The notes: generated by a model from the sequence alone, not told the origin. Counted from the first letter of the stretch, positions 39,454 to 50,532 are shown. The stretch: 64,000 nucleotides of DNA from an uncultured Oxalobacteraceae bacterium (GCA_946480015.1 CAMLIL010000015.1:1-64000), one strand, 5' to 3'. Translations and numbers: made by a program.

Positions 39454-40078
39454 AACGCCAGTCGTATTCCATCTGGCGCGCGGTTGCCTCGGCCCAGCGC
39501 GCGCCCAGCGCCCGCTCGACCAGGTGCAGGCTCATGCCGATGCCGGCCGAGATGCCAGCCGACGTAACGATGCGGCCATTGTCCACATACGGCACATCGC
39601 TGCGCACATCGAGATCCGGCAGCATCTGCTTGAGCAGCGGGATATCCTCCCAATGCGTGGTGGCGGCCAGGCCGTCGAGCATCCCCAGCTTGCCGAGCAT
39701 GAAGGCGCCCGTGCACACCGACGCGACCACCGTTGCACCGCGCGCCGCCGCGCCGATCCAGCCCAGGGTAGGCGCATCGTCCAGCACCCCGGTTACGACG
39801 CCGCCCGGCACGATCAATACGTCGATGGCGCCGGCATTGGCGAAATCGCGGTGCGGGAGCACGCCCATGCCGTGACGCGCGGTGACGGGACCAGGGCCTG
39901 CGCCGATCAACGATACGCGGAACGGCGCTTGCCCCAGCTCCTTGGCAGCGATGCGTGCGGCGACCGAAAACACTTCGAACGGCCCGGCGAAGTCGAGTAC
40001 TTCGACATCGGGAAACACCAGAATGCCAACGTGGAGTTGGCCCGCGCTGGCGTGGCGCGTGGCGAGAAGGTCTGACAT
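39452..40078 (-). CDS. DJ-1/PfpI family protein (isonitrile-hydratase-like)
   Basis: A 208-aa class I glutamine-amidotransferase-like fold protein. The nucleophile elbow is VASVCTGAFMLGKLGMLDG with its Cys, followed by ATTHWE. The N-terminal Glu/Asp region VEVLDFAGPFEVFSVA is typical of the PfpI/InhA group, also found fused to AraC regulators; here there is no DNA-binding domain. Function (hydratase, glyoxalase or chaperone) is not decided by sequence. Confidence 0.85.
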   Translation of the reverse strand: MSDLLATRHASAGQLHVGILVFPDVEVLDFAGPFEVFSVAARIAAKELGQAPFRVSLIGAGPGPVTARHGMGVLPHRDFANAGAIDVLIVPGGVVTGVLDDAPTLGWIGAAARGATVVASVCTGAFMLGKLGMLDGLAATTHWEDIPLLKQMLPDLDVRSDVPYVDNGRIVTSAGISAGIGMSLHLVERALGARWAEATARQMEYDWR

Positions 40079-40178
40079 ACAGGGCTCCAGAGAAGGTTAC
40101 GTCACAGGATGCGTCATAAGCGCCCCGGGCGCCAGCGGCGGAAAGGACAGCTTTCCCGCCTTTCCGCCAAACCGCTTT

Positions 40179-42074
40179 CTACTGCATCAGCTCGCGGATC
40201 ACGTGCACGGGCGCGCTGCCGTAGCTCAGGAATTGCTCATTGAAATCCTTGAGCACGAAGCGCGGGCCGAGGGCCTGCTTGCGTTGCTCGCGCAGCTCCA
40301 TGATGTCGCTGTAGCCGCTGAAGTAGCTGGTCAGCTGCACCGAGCTGACCTGCACGCGGCGCCATTTTTCCTGCGCTTCCGTGCGGGTCTGGAAGGCATG
40401 GCGGGTCAGCATGTCCATCGCCTCGGCTTCGCTCATGCCCAGCACGTGCACGGAGTAGTCAAGGATGGTGTTGGTGACGCTGCGCAGGTTCCACTTCGAG
40501 TACATCAGCCACATTTCGGGCGCGTTGTCGCCGTAGCCGGACTCAAGCATCATGCGCTCGCCGTACAAAGCCCAGCCTTCGATCATGGCGCCATTGCCGA
40601 ACAGGGACTTGATCAGCGACGGCGACTTGTTGGCATACACCTGCTGTACATAGTGACCCGGAATGGCTTCGTGAATGTTCAGGATCTGCAGCGTCCAGTT
40701 GTTGTACTCGCGCAGGCTGCTCTCGGCCTGTTCGTCCGACAGGCCATCGAGCGGCGTCACGTTGTAGTAGGTGCGCTCCTTCGGGCGATACGGGCCGGGC
40801 GCGTCGACGCTGGCGCCGGCCACGCCGCGCTGGTACAGCGGCGTCTCGCGCACCACCAGCGCCTTGTTGGGATCGAGCGTGAGCAGGTCGTGCTGCACCA
40901 CCCAGTCCTGCAGCACCGGAATCTGGCGCTTGATCTCGGCCACGAACTGCTCGCGCGGCACGTGGTTGGCCGAGAGCCGGTCGATGACCATGGCGATTTT
41001 TGCGATCCGGTCGACCGGCTTGACGGCCGTGCCCATGTGCTTGGGCCAGAGCTCGTCCGCCAGGGCATCCATGCGGGCCAGCAGTTCTTCGCGCGCGACC
41101 AAGGCCTTTTGATACATCTGCTCGGCGCTCACGCCGGCCTGGATGTCGTAACCGAACTTTTGCTCGTACAGCGCCTTACCCAGGCGGAACGAGCGCGCAG
41201 TGCCTGCGGCCTGCTGCTGTTTATCGAGGTCGGTGAGGAAGTCGATATAGCCGATCAGCGCATTGCCCGCAGCCGCGATACGGCCGGCAAACAGGTTTTT
41301 TTCGCCCTGGTTGAGAATGGAGTCCTGTGCCGCCTTGCCAAGATCGGCCAGCACCACCATCACGCCCGGGGCCTGCTGCAGCGCCAGTTCGATGTGTTCG
41401 TGGGTCGGGTTGACGATACTGGCCTGCGCGGCCTGGTAGTAGGCCGGTACATTGGCCAGGCGTTTGAGCACGGTGCGCAGGCGCTGCGCCTTGGAGGCGT
41501 ATTCGGAGCCGAGAATCAGGTCGAGCGGCTTGGCGATGTTGTAGACCGCCGGGTTCCATTCGAATTCGCGCAAGGTGGTCAGGCGCCAGCGGTCGCCCTG
41601 CAGTTTGTTCTGCAGCAGGGCCAGGTCGGTGCGCTGGCGCGTCGACAGCTGCTGCCCATCGAGTCGGCCGAATTTTTGCAGCCACTCGTCGATAAAGGCC
41701 AGCTGCTGGGTGCGCGTGGCCGCGCTCGGGATGGTCATGCTGGCGGCGCCGTCGTATTTACCGGCCTCGATTGCATCCTCGGGATACAGGCGCCACAACG
41801 CGGTGAGGAACTGCATGCTCATGATGTTGAACTGACGGTCCTGCCTGCGCTCGGCGATGGCCGGTTCGGAGTGCGCCGCCGCGGTGGGACGGGCGGCAGC
41901 CGCCGGCGCGGCCGCGCCTTTCTTTCTGCCTTTTTTGGCGGGCGCCTTGCCCTTGGACGCCTTGACGGCATGGGTCTTGGCCGCGCCGGCGTGCTTCTTC
42001 GGCTTGGCGGCGCTCGCCGGTGCCAGCGCGAAGGCGCTCAGCACCAGCGCCAGCGCGATCTTTGATTTCATCAT
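40179..42074 (-). CDS. Secreted DUF885 family protein
   Basis: A 631-aa DUF885 protein with a signal peptide (KIALALVLSAFALAPASA) and a Lys/Ala-rich linker (about residues 22-55) before the domain. The metallopeptidase-like signature HEAIPGHYVQQVY carries a zinc-binding His-Glu...His arrangement, and GWALYGERMMLESGY is the second family motif. Members are presumed periplasmic or lipoprotein peptidases; the substrate is unknown. It is transcribed alone. Confidence 0.85.
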   Translation of the reverse strand: MMKSKIALALVLSAFALAPASAAKPKKHAGAAKTHAVKASKGKAPAKKGRKKGAAAPAAAARPTAAAHSEPAIAERRQDRQFNIMSMQFLTALWRLYPEDAIEAGKYDGAASMTIPSAATRTQQLAFIDEWLQKFGRLDGQQLSTRQRTDLALLQNKLQGDRWRLTTLREFEWNPAVYNIAKPLDLILGSEYASKAQRLRTVLKRLANVPAYYQAAQASIVNPTHEHIELALQQAPGVMVVLADLGKAAQDSILNQGEKNLFAGRIAAAGNALIGYIDFLTDLDKQQQAAGTARSFRLGKALYEQKFGYDIQAGVSAEQMYQKALVAREELLARMDALADELWPKHMGTAVKPVDRIAKIAMVIDRLSANHVPREQFVAEIKRQIPVLQDWVVQHDLLTLDPNKALVVRETPLYQRGVAGASVDAPGPYRPKERTYYNVTPLDGLSDEQAESSLREYNNWTLQILNIHEAIPGHYVQQVYANKSPSLIKSLFGNGAMIEGWALYGERMMLESGYGDNAPEMWLMYSKWNLRSVTNTILDYSVHVLGMSEAEAMDMLTRHAFQTRTEAQEKWRRVQVSSVQLTSYFSGYSDIMELREQRKQALGPRFVLKDFNEQFLSYGSAPVHVIRELMQ

Positions 42075-42205
42075 TGCTTTTGCCTCTTCACGATACCTTG
42101 TCAGGGGCGGTACGCGCGGTACGGCCCGAGGGGCGCCAGATTAGCACCATCTCATCCATTGCGCATCTTTGTCACAAATCGATGCAGATGAGCTCAGCTT
42201 AAATG

Positions 42206-42691
42206 CTAATCGATTATACCGGCGCGTATCATGTCCTGATGGCGCGCCGAGAGCACGGCGGCGGCATGCTTGCCGTTGGCAATATTGGTCAGCACGATTT
42301 CGCTCGACTTGGTGAAGCGGTGGCCAATGCGCACCGTGTAGGAGCCGGTGACCCAGCTCCAGAAGCTTTGGAAGAAGGTGGCTTCGTCCATGTCGCGCCA
42401 TTTGACGCCGGTGACGCCTTTTTTCCAGGGCAGCACGCCGGAATAGGCCCACACGCCGATGTCGTCGTAGTACAGCTGAACGCTGCGCACCAGCAGGAAG
42501 CGGTAGCCGACGATCAGCGCGGAGAACACCAGCACCACTGCGGCGGCAAGCTCGTTGACCATGAAGGCCAGCGGCAGGGCGCCGAAGAACAGCACCAGCG
42601 CCAGCACCACGATGCCGGCATAGGCCACCCAGGATTTGACGCCGACGACCTCGGCATGCGGGGAAATGGTCACTGCATTGTCTTGTTCCAT
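42206..42691 (-). CDS. Small membrane protein with two transmembrane helices
   Basis: A 161-aa protein with two hydrophobic helices near the N-terminus (AYAGIVVLALVLFFGALPLAF and AAAVVLVFSALIVGYRFLLV), then a cytoplasmic beta-rich part (VQLYYDDIGVWAYSGVLPWKKG) resembling bacterial PH-like domains. ATG 42691 is preceded at 5 bp by GAGGAG; a GTG two codons earlier is possible. It follows the SNF2 helicase gene by 15 bp on the same strand and is probably in its operon. Function unknown. Confidence 0.75.
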   Translation of the reverse strand: MEQDNAVTISPHAEVVGVKSWVAYAGIVVLALVLFFGALPLAFMVNELAAAVVLVFSALIVGYRFLLVRSVQLYYDDIGVWAYSGVLPWKKGVTGVKWRDMDEATFFQSFWSWVTGSYTVRIGHRFTKSSEIVLTNIANGKHAAAVLSARHQDMIRAGIID

Positions 42692-42706
42692 GTGCACTCC
42701 TCGAAA

Positions 42707-45700
42707 TTAGCGAAGTCCATCCTCCAGCATGCGCAGCATATCGGATGGCGACATGCGCGCCGACATGTCGCTGCCTTCGAGCAGGCCGTCGGCCAGATCG
42801 CGCTTGTGCTTGTGCAGCTCCACGATGCCTTCCTCGATGGTGTGGCGGGCAACCAGGCGGTAGATCGTCACCGGGCGCTGCTGCCCCATGCGGTGCGCGC
42901 GGTCCGACGCCTGGTCTTCCACCGCCGGGTTCCACCACGGGTCCATGTGGATCACATAATCGGCCGCGGTGAGGTTGATGCCCACGCCGCCGGCCTTCAG
43001 GCTGATCAGGAATACGTCGCCCTGGCCGGCCTGGAAGGCGTCGACACGCTTTTTCCGCTCCTGCATCGGGGTCGATCCGTCCAGGTACTGGTAGCCGATG
43101 CCGCGCGCATCCAGGTGCTGGCGGATCAGGGTCAGGTGGTCGACGAACTGGCTGAACACCAGCACCTTGTGGCGGTTTTCCAGCAGGCCTTCAAGCAGCT
43201 CGGAGAACACCGTCAGCTTGCTGCTCCGGAGCTTGAGTTCGGGAGCGACCAGCGCCGGATTGCAGCAGGCGCGGCGCAGCTTCATCATCTCGGCCAGGAT
43301 CTGGATCGACTTCTGGCTTTCGGGCGCTTCCAGCGCGGCCAGGTTCTGCAGCGCGTCGCGCCGCAGCGTTTCGTACAGCGCCGTCTCTTCCTCGGTCAGC
43401 TCGACCGGCAGTACGATCTCGGTGCGCGGCGGCAGTTCGGACAGCACCTGGGCCTTGGTGCGGCGCAGGATGAAGGGCTGGATCAGGCGCTTCAGGCGCG
43501 AGCGCGCGCCGGCCTCGGCGCGCTTGTCCTGGGCCTTTTCGATCGGCCCGGAAAAGCGCAGCCTGAACTGGTCGCTGGTGCCGAGCAGGCCGGGATTGAT
43601 GAACCTGAACAGGTTCCACAGCTCGCCCAGGTGATTTTCCAGCGGCGTGCCGGTGGCGGCCATGCGGAAGTCGCCCTGCAGCGCCATCACGGCCTGCGAG
43701 CGCTTGGTGGCGGTGTTCTTGATGGCCTGGGCCTCGTCGAGCACGATGGTGGTCCAGCGGCGCTTGGCGAACTGCGCCGCTTCCAGCTGCAGCAGACCGT
43801 AGCTGACGATCACCAGGTCGAAGGGCTCGGCCTCGTCGATCGCGGCGGCGCGGTCGCCACTGCCGAACAGCTTGACGTTCAGGGTCGGCGCAAAGCGCGC
43901 CGCTTCGCTCATCCAGTTGGTGCACACCGAGGTCGGCGCCACCACCAGCGTCGGTCCCTGCGGCGCGCGCAGCAGGATCAGGGCCAGCGCCTGCAGGGTT
44001 TTACCGAGGCCCATGTCGTCGGCCAGGCAGGCGCCCACGCCCCAGTGGGCCAGCCGCGCCAGCCATTCGAAGCCTTCGCGCTGGTAGTCGCGCAGCTCGG
44101 CCTGCAGGGTGCTGGGCAGCTCGGGCACGAAGGCGGTGGTGTCGGCCATTCGCGCCAGGTGCTCGCGCCAGGCCTTGTCGGCCTCGACCCCGCCCGCGTC
44201 GCCGGCCAGCTCTTCCAGCGCGAAGCTGGCCAGCGGATGCACGCGTACGCCGTCGCCATGTTCGCTGCCGAACGAGGACAATTCCATCAGGCGGCGGTGC
44301 AATTCGTTCGTCAGTGCCATGAACTGGTTGTCGCCCAGCGCCACGAAGCGTCCGCGGCTGCCCTTGAGCATGCCGAGCAGTTCGCGCAAGTCCATCACCT
44401 TGTTCTCGTCGATCTGCACTTCGCCGCTGACGGCGAACCAGTCCTTGTCGCGCTTGATCTTCAGGCGCATCGATTTCGATTCGGCCTTCCTGGTGACGCG
44501 GAAGGCTTCCCCTTCGGGCCACGCCAGCACCACTTTGGCCGGGTCCTGTTCCTGCAGCTGGGCCAGCAGTTCCAGGCAGTCGAGCGGCTGCCCGAGCAGC
44601 CACTCGCCGTGGTCGGACTCGCCCTGTTCGAGCGCGTGGCAGGCGCCGACCAGCTGGCGCTCGGCTTCGCGTTCGGCGTTCAGGTCGCGCCGCGCTTCGG
44701 TGCGCACGCCGTTCACGTCGGCGATCAGGCTTTCCGCGCCCGACCCGGGCGCGTAATACGCTCCCGCATCCGGCAGCGGCCGCACCAGGATCTGCATGCG
44801 CAGGCCTTGCTGGTAGGAGGTCAGATGCACATGCAGGCGCCGGTCGGCCTCGACCTTTTCGGTGTCGGCCGCGCTGCCGCCAATGTCGGACTGCACGGTA
44901 ACGATCGACGAGATCGCGCTGATCGCCTTGAGTACGCGGGTTTCCGCTTCCAGCGGCACCACCAGCCCACTGCCGACGATGGCGCCGATGCGGCGGTGCT
45001 CTTCGGTGATGCGCACCACGCGCAGGCGGTTGGCCGATTCGCGCGAGACGCACACGTCATCGCTGCCGCTTTCCACCGGTGGATTCATGCTGATGATGAC
45101 TTTCCCGCCCTTGGCCTTGACCAGCAGTTCGGGTTCGCCCGGCAGCAGTTCGACGCGGGTGCCGGGATCGTCCATCCAGAACAGCAGCGGATGGCCGACC
45201 AGTGCGGCGACGGCCAGGTCGGGATCGAGCTCGAAGCGGGTGCCGCCGCCGCTGTAGTAGCGGTAGGGCTTGGCCAGGGCCACGACATTCAGGTCCTGCG
45301 CCGTGAGGAAATCCATTTCGCCGCCATCCTCGGACAGGCGCTTGAGCGCCACCATGCGGCCACGGCTCCAGCCACCCTGCGCATCGCGCTTCTGTTCGCG
45401 CGCTTCCACCTCCTGGATGCCGTAGTTCGCATCGTATTTAAGCATCCACACCAGGCGCGATTCGCGCACCACTTCCACGTTCGCGGCCGGCTGCAGATTG
45501 ATCAGGGCATTGAGCTGGCGCTCCCACGGCTCTTCGCGCTCGAACCATTGCGTCATGTCGGCGAAGCGGTGCTTCTGGCGCAGCGAAATGCCGCGCTGCT
45601 CGTGCGACACGGCGCCCAGGCGCCCGAGCAGCGACGCCAGCTGCGCCGACAGCAGGTCAAAGCCGGCACTCTCCGACGCGTCGAGCATCTCTTCCAGCAC

Positions 45701-46837
45701 GGCGCGCTTGTCGTGCAACTGCGGCAGCGCCAGCCAGTAGTGCAGCAGGGCGCGGAACAGTACCGGCTGCAGCGCGCTTTCCCAATTGCGCGAGGGGAGC
45801 ACGTCGACGTCGACGGTGCCGCCGCGGATCTGGCGCAGCATGCTCAGTTGCTGGTACACGGCGGTGTCGTGGCTTTGCACCGCGCGGCTTGTAATGTCGA
45901 GATAGGCGTCGAGCGCCTTGTGGTGCTTCGGGTCGCCGCTCCTCAGCATGGCCAGTGCGTACAGGTGCCCGCCCAGGCCGGGGAAGCACATCTTGCGTTT
46001 GCCGGTTTCGCGCCGCAGGGTCTTGAGCGCCTGCTCGAAGCCGTCGATGGCGGGCAGATGATCGTCGCGCAGCACCTGCACCACGCTGGTGTAGAACTGC
46101 GCCAGCGAGCCATCGAGCTCGGGCAGCATGCGCAGCGCGTCGTCGAGCCGGCCGCACAGGATCAGGTGTTCGGTCATCACCGCGCGCAGCGCCATCGATG
46201 CCGCGCCTCTTGCGAGGTGGCGCTCGGCATGGGTGCGCACCGTGGGCGCGTGCGCCGGTTCGCGCTGGCTGTGCTCGACCAGCACGGTCAGCACTTCGTC
46301 GCGCAGCTCAGGGTGAATGCGCGCGAACAGGTCGGGTTCGAACGGCCGTCCGGCGATTTCCACCAGCGGATGCAGGTAGGCCGCCTCGTGGCAGCTCAGG
46401 CAGGCCGACAGCAGCGGCCCCACCACCTGGGGCGGATTGCCGCCCGCCAGCGCCATGCGCAGCAAGGCCACGCCCTGGCGATAGCTGCGCAGCACCACCG
46501 CGCCTTCCCAGTTGACCCGCACCGGCATCAGCTCGTAATAGGCCTGCGAAAGGGCGTTGAAAACGCCGCCATGCATCGCTTCGCGCAGGGCCGGCCAGCT
46601 CACGTCGGGATGGGCGCTGTAGCCGCGGCCGGCATGTTCGTTGACCATGCCGCGCACGCGCAGGTGGGTCAGGTCGGCCGCCAGCTGTTCGTCGTCGTCG
46701 CGGATTCTGGCGCCCTTGAGCAGCTCGTGCAGACGCTTGCGCCCGGTGGGTTCGCCAAGGATCGCGAGCGAGGCGACGATCAGTTTCTGGTACTGCCCGA
46801 CCGCGTCGAACTGTGCGCGCAAGCCTTCCAGCGACAT
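42707..46837 (-). CDS. SNF2-family helicase with long N-terminal extension
   Basis: A 1376-aa protein. The SNF2 ATPase occupies about the last 480 residues: Walker A DDMGLGKTLQ (Lys946), DEAQ box (1034-1037), and helicase C motifs LDGSTPMQERKKR, SLKAGGVGINLTAADYV and ASDRAHRMGQQRPV. The first roughly 870 residues are alpha-helical-looking and have no domain I recognise by eye. SNF2 proteins of this type (RapA/HepA-like or DEAD/DEAH ATP-dependent helicases) remodel protein-DNA or protein-RNA complexes. ATG 46837 overlaps the stop of the S9 peptidase (TAATG), so the two are coupled. A longer frame upstream is only shadow of that gene. Confidence 0.9.
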   Translation of the reverse strand: MSLEGLRAQFDAVGQYQKLIVASLAILGEPTGRKRLHELLKGARIRDDDEQLAADLTHLRVRGMVNEHAGRGYSAHPDVSWPALREAMHGGVFNALSQAYYELMPVRVNWEGAVVLRSYRQGVALLRMALAGGNPPQVVGPLLSACLSCHEAAYLHPLVEIAGRPFEPDLFARIHPELRDEVLTVLVEHSQREPAHAPTVRTHAERHLARGAASMALRAVMTEHLILCGRLDDALRMLPELDGSLAQFYTSVVQVLRDDHLPAIDGFEQALKTLRRETGKRKMCFPGLGGHLYALAMLRSGDPKHHKALDAYLDITSRAVQSHDTAVYQQLSMLRQIRGGTVDVDVLPSRNWESALQPVLFRALLHYWLALPQLHDKRAVLEEMLDASESAGFDLLSAQLASLLGRLGAVSHEQRGISLRQKHRFADMTQWFEREEPWERQLNALINLQPAANVEVVRESRLVWMLKYDANYGIQEVEAREQKRDAQGGWSRGRMVALKRLSEDGGEMDFLTAQDLNVVALAKPYRYYSGGGTRFELDPDLAVAALVGHPLLFWMDDPGTRVELLPGEPELLVKAKGGKVIISMNPPVESGSDDVCVSRESANRLRVVRITEEHRRIGAIVGSGLVVPLEAETRVLKAISAISSIVTVQSDIGGSAADTEKVEADRRLHVHLTSYQQGLRMQILVRPLPDAGAYYAPGSGAESLIADVNGVRTEARRDLNAEREAERQLVGACHALEQGESDHGEWLLGQPLDCLELLAQLQEQDPAKVVLAWPEGEAFRVTRKAESKSMRLKIKRDKDWFAVSGEVQIDENKVMDLRELLGMLKGSRGRFVALGDNQFMALTNELHRRLMELSSFGSEHGDGVRVHPLASFALEELAGDAGGVEADKAWREHLARMADTTAFVPELPSTLQAELRDYQREGFEWLARLAHWGVGACLADDMGLGKTLQALALILLRAPQGPTLVVAPTSVCTNWMSEAARFAPTLNVKLFGSGDRAAAIDEAEPFDLVIVSYGLLQLEAAQFAKRRWTTIVLDEAQAIKNTATKRSQAVMALQGDFRMAATGTPLENHLGELWNLFRFINPGLLGTSDQFRLRFSGPIEKAQDKRAEAGARSRLKRLIQPFILRRTKAQVLSELPPRTEIVLPVELTEEETALYETLRRDALQNLAALEAPESQKSIQILAEMMKLRRACCNPALVAPELKLRSSKLTVFSELLEGLLENRHKVLVFSQFVDHLTLIRQHLDARGIGYQYLDGSTPMQERKKRVDAFQAGQGDVFLISLKAGGVGINLTAADYVIHMDPWWNPAVEDQASDRAHRMGQQRPVTIYRLVARHTIEEGIVELHKHKRDLADGLLEGSDMSARMSPSDMLRMLEDGLR

Positions 46838-48789
46838 TATCGGTTCACCAGGTTGTCGATGGCGACCGGCGCATCGGCGGCGTCGCCGCACAGGCCGAAC
46901 ACGCGCAGATAGAAATACAGTTCCGCCTCCAGGGTGCGCACGATGCTGTCGGCCTTGCGGAAGCCATGGCCTTCGCCTTCGAGCGTCATGTAGGCCACCG
47001 GCACGCCGTTGGCGCGCAGCGCCTCGACCATCACTTCGGACTGCTGCGGCGGCACCACCTTGTCGTCCAGACCCTGGAAGAAAATCATCGGGCGGCGCAG
47101 CTGTTCGGTGTGATTGCTGGGCGAACGCAGCAGGTACAGCGCCTGCGCTTCGGCTTTGGGCGCGATCAGGTATTCGTTGTAGTGCGACTCGAACTTGTGC
47201 GAGTCGGCGTCCAGGCCGGCCAGGTCGGCCACGCCGTAGTAGCTGGCGCCGGCCTTGAACACGTCGTGGAAGGTCAGCGCGCACAGGGTCGTGAGGCCGC
47301 CGGCGCTGCTGCCGCGGATGATCAGGCGCTCGGGATCGACCACGCCGCGCGTGGCCAGGTAACGTGCGCCGGCCACGCAGTCCTCGACGTCGATCACGCC
47401 CCACTGGCCTTTGAGGGCGTCGCGGTAGGCGCGTCCGAAGCCGCTGCTGCCGCCGTAATTCACGTCAAGCACCGCGAAGCCACGGCTGGTCCAGTATTGC
47501 GTGGCCAGCTTGAGGGTGTTGCTGGCCATGCCGGTCGGTCCGCCATGGCCGATCACCATCAGCGGCGGACGGCTGTCCGGGGCCGGCACCACGTCGCTAT
47601 TGGTGGGCGGGTAGTAAAAGGCGTGGGCGACGCGGTTGCCGCTGGTGGGGTAGGAGATCGATTCCGGCACCGACAGATAGCCTTCGGCGGGCAGACCGGC
47701 AATCGAGCGGGCCAGCACGGTGCGCTCGCCGCCGGCCAGACCGATGCGGGCGACTTCGAGCGCGATGGTCGGCGCGCCGCCCAGCACCACGGCGCTGGCG
47801 CCGGCCACGCGCAATTCGCGGATCTCCTGGTAGGGATTGGCCACGATGGTGAATTTGCCACTGGCGGCATCCATCTGCGCCAGCCGGCTGACGCCATGCT
47901 CTATATAGCTGCAGACGATGTCGCCGTCCGGGCGGAAGCCGTACAGCGCGCCGCCGAAGCTCCAGTGCGGCACGCCGAATTCGGCGGCGCGCTCGGCCAG
48001 GTTGCGCAGTGCGCCGCCTGCTTCGCGCCGGTACAGATTCCACCAGCCGCTGCGGTCGGATACGAAGTGCAGCACGCCGGCCGGCGACCATTCGGGCTGG
48101 CAGACCGATTCTTCGGCGCCGCCGGCGACCAGCTGCGGGGTGTCCAGCGTGCCGTCGGCGCGCACCGCGGCGATCCACAGCTCGGTGCCCTGCCACGGCA
48201 TGCGCGGATGGTCCCACGACAGCCAGGCCAGGGTGGCGCCGTCCGGCGACAGGCGCGGGGCGGCGTAGAAATCGCTCCCTTGCACCAGCACCGTGCGGGC
48301 ACCGTCGAGGCCGACCGCGCACAGCGTATTGACAGGATACGGAGCGGCGCCGCGGTGGTCTTCGCACACGGCGACCAGGCGGCTGCGCCGGGCATCGAGC
48401 ACGAAGTCGGCGTAGCGCAGCGCCGCATCGACGCTGAACGCGCGCGGGGCGGCGCCATCCTCGATGACGTACAGGCCGTTGTCGGGCTGATTGGAAAAGT
48501 AGACCGTGCCGCCGGCGACATGGCAGGCGCCGCCGCCGTACTCGTGCACGCGGGTGCGCACGTTGAACGGGGCCGGCGTCAGTTCGACGACGCTGTCGCC
48601 GCGCTGGCGCAGCAGGGTGGTGCGTCCGCCTTCGCCGGGACGCCCCTCCAGCCAGTAGATATCGGCGCCGTCGACGGCCAGTTGCGACAACGGCAAGGAA
48701 CCGGCAGCAACCACCTGCGCACCGATGGGGGACGGCCACAGGCCGTGTACGGCAACAGGTTTGTCGCTATTTTCTAAATGCGATGTCAT
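46837..48789 (-). CDS. S9 family peptidase (prolyl-oligopeptidase type)
   Basis: A 650-aa serine peptidase with an N-terminal beta-propeller (repeated W-x-hydrophobic blades, e.g. [20 protein letters not shown]) and a C-terminal alpha/beta-hydrolase. Nucleophile Ser495 lies in [10 protein letters not shown]. The Asp ([10 protein letters not shown]) and His (GEGHGFRK) of the triad are present. No signal peptide is visible, so it is cytoplasmic. It is the first gene of an operon with the SNF2 helicase, divergent from hemE. Confidence 0.9.
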   Translation of the reverse strand: MTSHLENSDKPVAVHGLWPSPIGAQVVAAGSLPLSQLAVDGADIYWLEGRPGEGGRTTLLRQRGDSVVELTPAPFNVRTRVHEYGGGACHVAGGTVYFSNQPDNGLYVIEDGAAPRAFSVDAALRYADFVLDARRSRLVAVCEDHRGAAPYPVNTLCAVGLDGARTVLVQGSDFYAAPRLSPDGATLAWLSWDHPRMPWQGTELWIAAVRADGTLDTPQLVAGGAEESVCQPEWSPAGVLHFVSDRSGWWNLYRREAGGALRNLAERAAEFGVPHWSFGGALYGFRPDGDIVCSYIEHGVSRLAQMDAASGKFTIVANPYQEIRELRVAGASAVVLGGAPTIALEVARIGLAGGERTVLARSIAGLPAEGYLSVPESISYPTSGNRVAHAFYYPPTNSDVVPAPDSRPPLMVIGHGGPTGMASNTLKLATQYWTSRGFAVLDVNYGGSSGFGRAYRDALKGQWGVIDVEDCVAGARYLATRGVVDPERLIIRGSSAGGLTTLCALTFHDVFKAGASYYGVADLAGLDADSHKFESHYNEYLIAPKAEAQALYLLRSPSNHTEQLRRPMIFFQGLDDKVVPPQQSEVMVEALRANGVPVAYMTLEGEGHGFRKADSIVRTLEAELYFYLRVFGLCGDAADAPVAIDNLVNR

Positions 48790-48920
48790 GGGAGCGCTCG
48801 CGCGGCAAGCCGAATGGGGGAAAGCAGGATTTTACCCGTCCCGGGCGGCGCGTGCCATGGCGTGCGCGGCGGGCCGGGGATGCGATAATAGCCGTTTATT
48901 TTCGCTTCCGATTGCCGTCC

Positions 48921-50003
48921 ATGCCACAATTCGCTCCGCTCAAGAATGACACCTTCCTGCGCGCGCTGCTGCGCCAGCCGACCGATTACACGCCGGTGTG
49001 GCTGATGCGCCAGGCGGGCCGCTACCTGCCGGAATACCGCGCCACGCGCGAGCGCGCCGGCTCCTTCATGGGCCTGGCCACGAATCCGGACCTGGCCACG
49101 GAAGTGACGCTGCAGCCGATCGACCGCTACGCGCTGGACGCGTCGATCCTGTTTTCCGACATCCTGACGGTGCCGGACGCGATGGGACTGGGCCTGTATT
49201 TCGTCGAAGGCGAAGGCCCCAAGTTCGAGCGTCCTCTGCGTACCGAAGCCGACATCATGGCGCTGCGCTCGCCCGACATGGACTCGCTCGACTACGTGTT
49301 CAAGGCGGTGACCTCGATCCGCACGGCCCTGGACGGGCGCGTTCCGCTGATCGGCTTTTCCGGCAGCCCGTGGACCTTGGCCTGCTATATGGTCGAGGGC
49401 GGCGGCTCCAAGGAATTCCACACGATCAAAAAGATGCTGTACAACCGCCCGGACCTGATGCATCACATCCTGGCGACCAATGCCAGCGCGGTGGCCGAGT
49501 ACCTCAACGCCCAGATCGACGCGGGCGCGCAAGCCGTGATGATTTTCGATTCGTGGGGCGGGGCGCTGGCCGACGGAGCCTACCAGACCTTCTCGCTGCA
49601 ATACATGCAGCAGGTGATCGGCCAGCTCAAGCGCGAGAAAGACGGCGTGCGCATCCCGGCGGTGGTGTTCACCAAGGGCGGCGGCCTGTGGCTGGACCAG
49701 ATCGCCGACATCGGCGCGGACGCGGTCGGCCTGGACTGGACCGTCAACCTCGGCCAGGCGCGCGCCCTGGTCGGCCATAAGGTGGCCCTGCAGGGCAATC
49801 TTGACCCGGCCATCCTGTTCGCCACGCCGGAGCAGATCCGCGCCGAGGTCGAGGCCAGCCTGACCAGCTACGGCAAGCCGTCCGATGGCGCCGGCCACGT
49901 CTTTAACCTGGGCCATGGCATTTCACAATTCACGCCGCCGGAATCGGTGACTGCAATGGTCGATGCCGTGCATGAATTCAGCCGCAAACAGCGCGCCGCA
50001 TAA
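48921..50003 (+). CDS. hemE: Uroporphyrinogen decarboxylase
   Basis: A 360-aa enzyme that decarboxylates the four acetate side chains of uroporphyrinogen III in haem synthesis. The N-terminal signature [20 protein letters not shown] and the second signature [20 protein letters not shown] are intact. ATG 48921 matches the family start. It is followed by a 713-bp gap rich in DnaA boxes, then priA. Confidence 0.97.
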   Translation: MPQFAPLKNDTFLRALLRQPTDYTPVWLMRQAGRYLPEYRATRERAGSFMGLATNPDLATEVTLQPIDRYALDASILFSDILTVPDAMGLGLYFVEGEGPKFERPLRTEADIMALRSPDMDSLDYVFKAVTSIRTALDGRVPLIGFSGSPWTLACYMVEGGGSKEFHTIKKMLYNRPDLMHHILATNASAVAEYLNAQIDAGAQAVMIFDSWGGALADGAYQTFSLQYMQQVIGQLKREKDGVRIPAVVFTKGGGLWLDQIADIGADAVGLDWTVNLGQARALVGHKVALQGNLDPAILFATPEQIRAEVEASLTSYGKPSDGAGHVFNLGHGISQFTPPESVTAMVDAVHEFSRKQRAA

Positions 50004-50141
50004 GCCTGGAAATAGTTGCCGGATCGCCAGCTTTCTATGCGCAGCGGGATGCAGCGATGCGAAATGGAAAATCCAACTTATGCACAGATTTCAGATGTGA
50101 AAGTGTCATCTGCGCATAAGATGCTGTTCAAAATCACAATA

Positions 50142-50163
50142 TTTTAAGCTATTGATTTTGAAG
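50142..50163 (+). repeat. AT-rich direct repeat, copy A
   Basis: TTTTAAG-NNNN-TGATTTT-N-AAG, matching 17 of 22 bases with the copy at 50533-50554. It sits in an AT-rich stretch on the hemE side of the central DnaA boxes. Confidence 0.45.
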
Positions 50164-50532
50164 CAGTTTTTATTATTTCTTGCTGAGTTGCTCAAGCATT
50201 GGGCAGCGATTCTCCAGAGGGAGCCGGGCGAATACCGGTCATTGTCCACAAAGTTATCCACAGAAAATGTGGATAATGAAAAAAAGCCCTTGGTTTACCG
50301 GCACTTAGCTGAATTCTTGAGGTATTACATGAGGTTGCTGCTGCGTCTCATGATTTTTTGATATGCAATATCGACGAAATGCATCCGGACCGCATGGCTG
50401 CTTTGGTCAGGCCGCTTTATTCCATTTTCACGCGGGAAGCACGCTGAAAAGAAGGTGGCGGGAAGTAAAAAATCGTTACTTATGCACAGAAGCGCATTAA
50501 AAAATGTGTTTTCCTGTCCACTAGGGCGGGAT

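Noticed and set aside
42203..46912. 1569-codon plus-strand open frame antisense to the SNF2 helicase
   Set aside because: It mirrors the helicase codons in GC-rich DNA, has low-complexity His/Gln/Arg-rich composition and matches no family; the minus-strand SNF2 motifs are unambiguous.
50152..50361. 69-codon ORF in the hemE-priA gap
   Set aside because: It spans the DnaA boxes, lacks a good ribosome-binding site and resembles no family.
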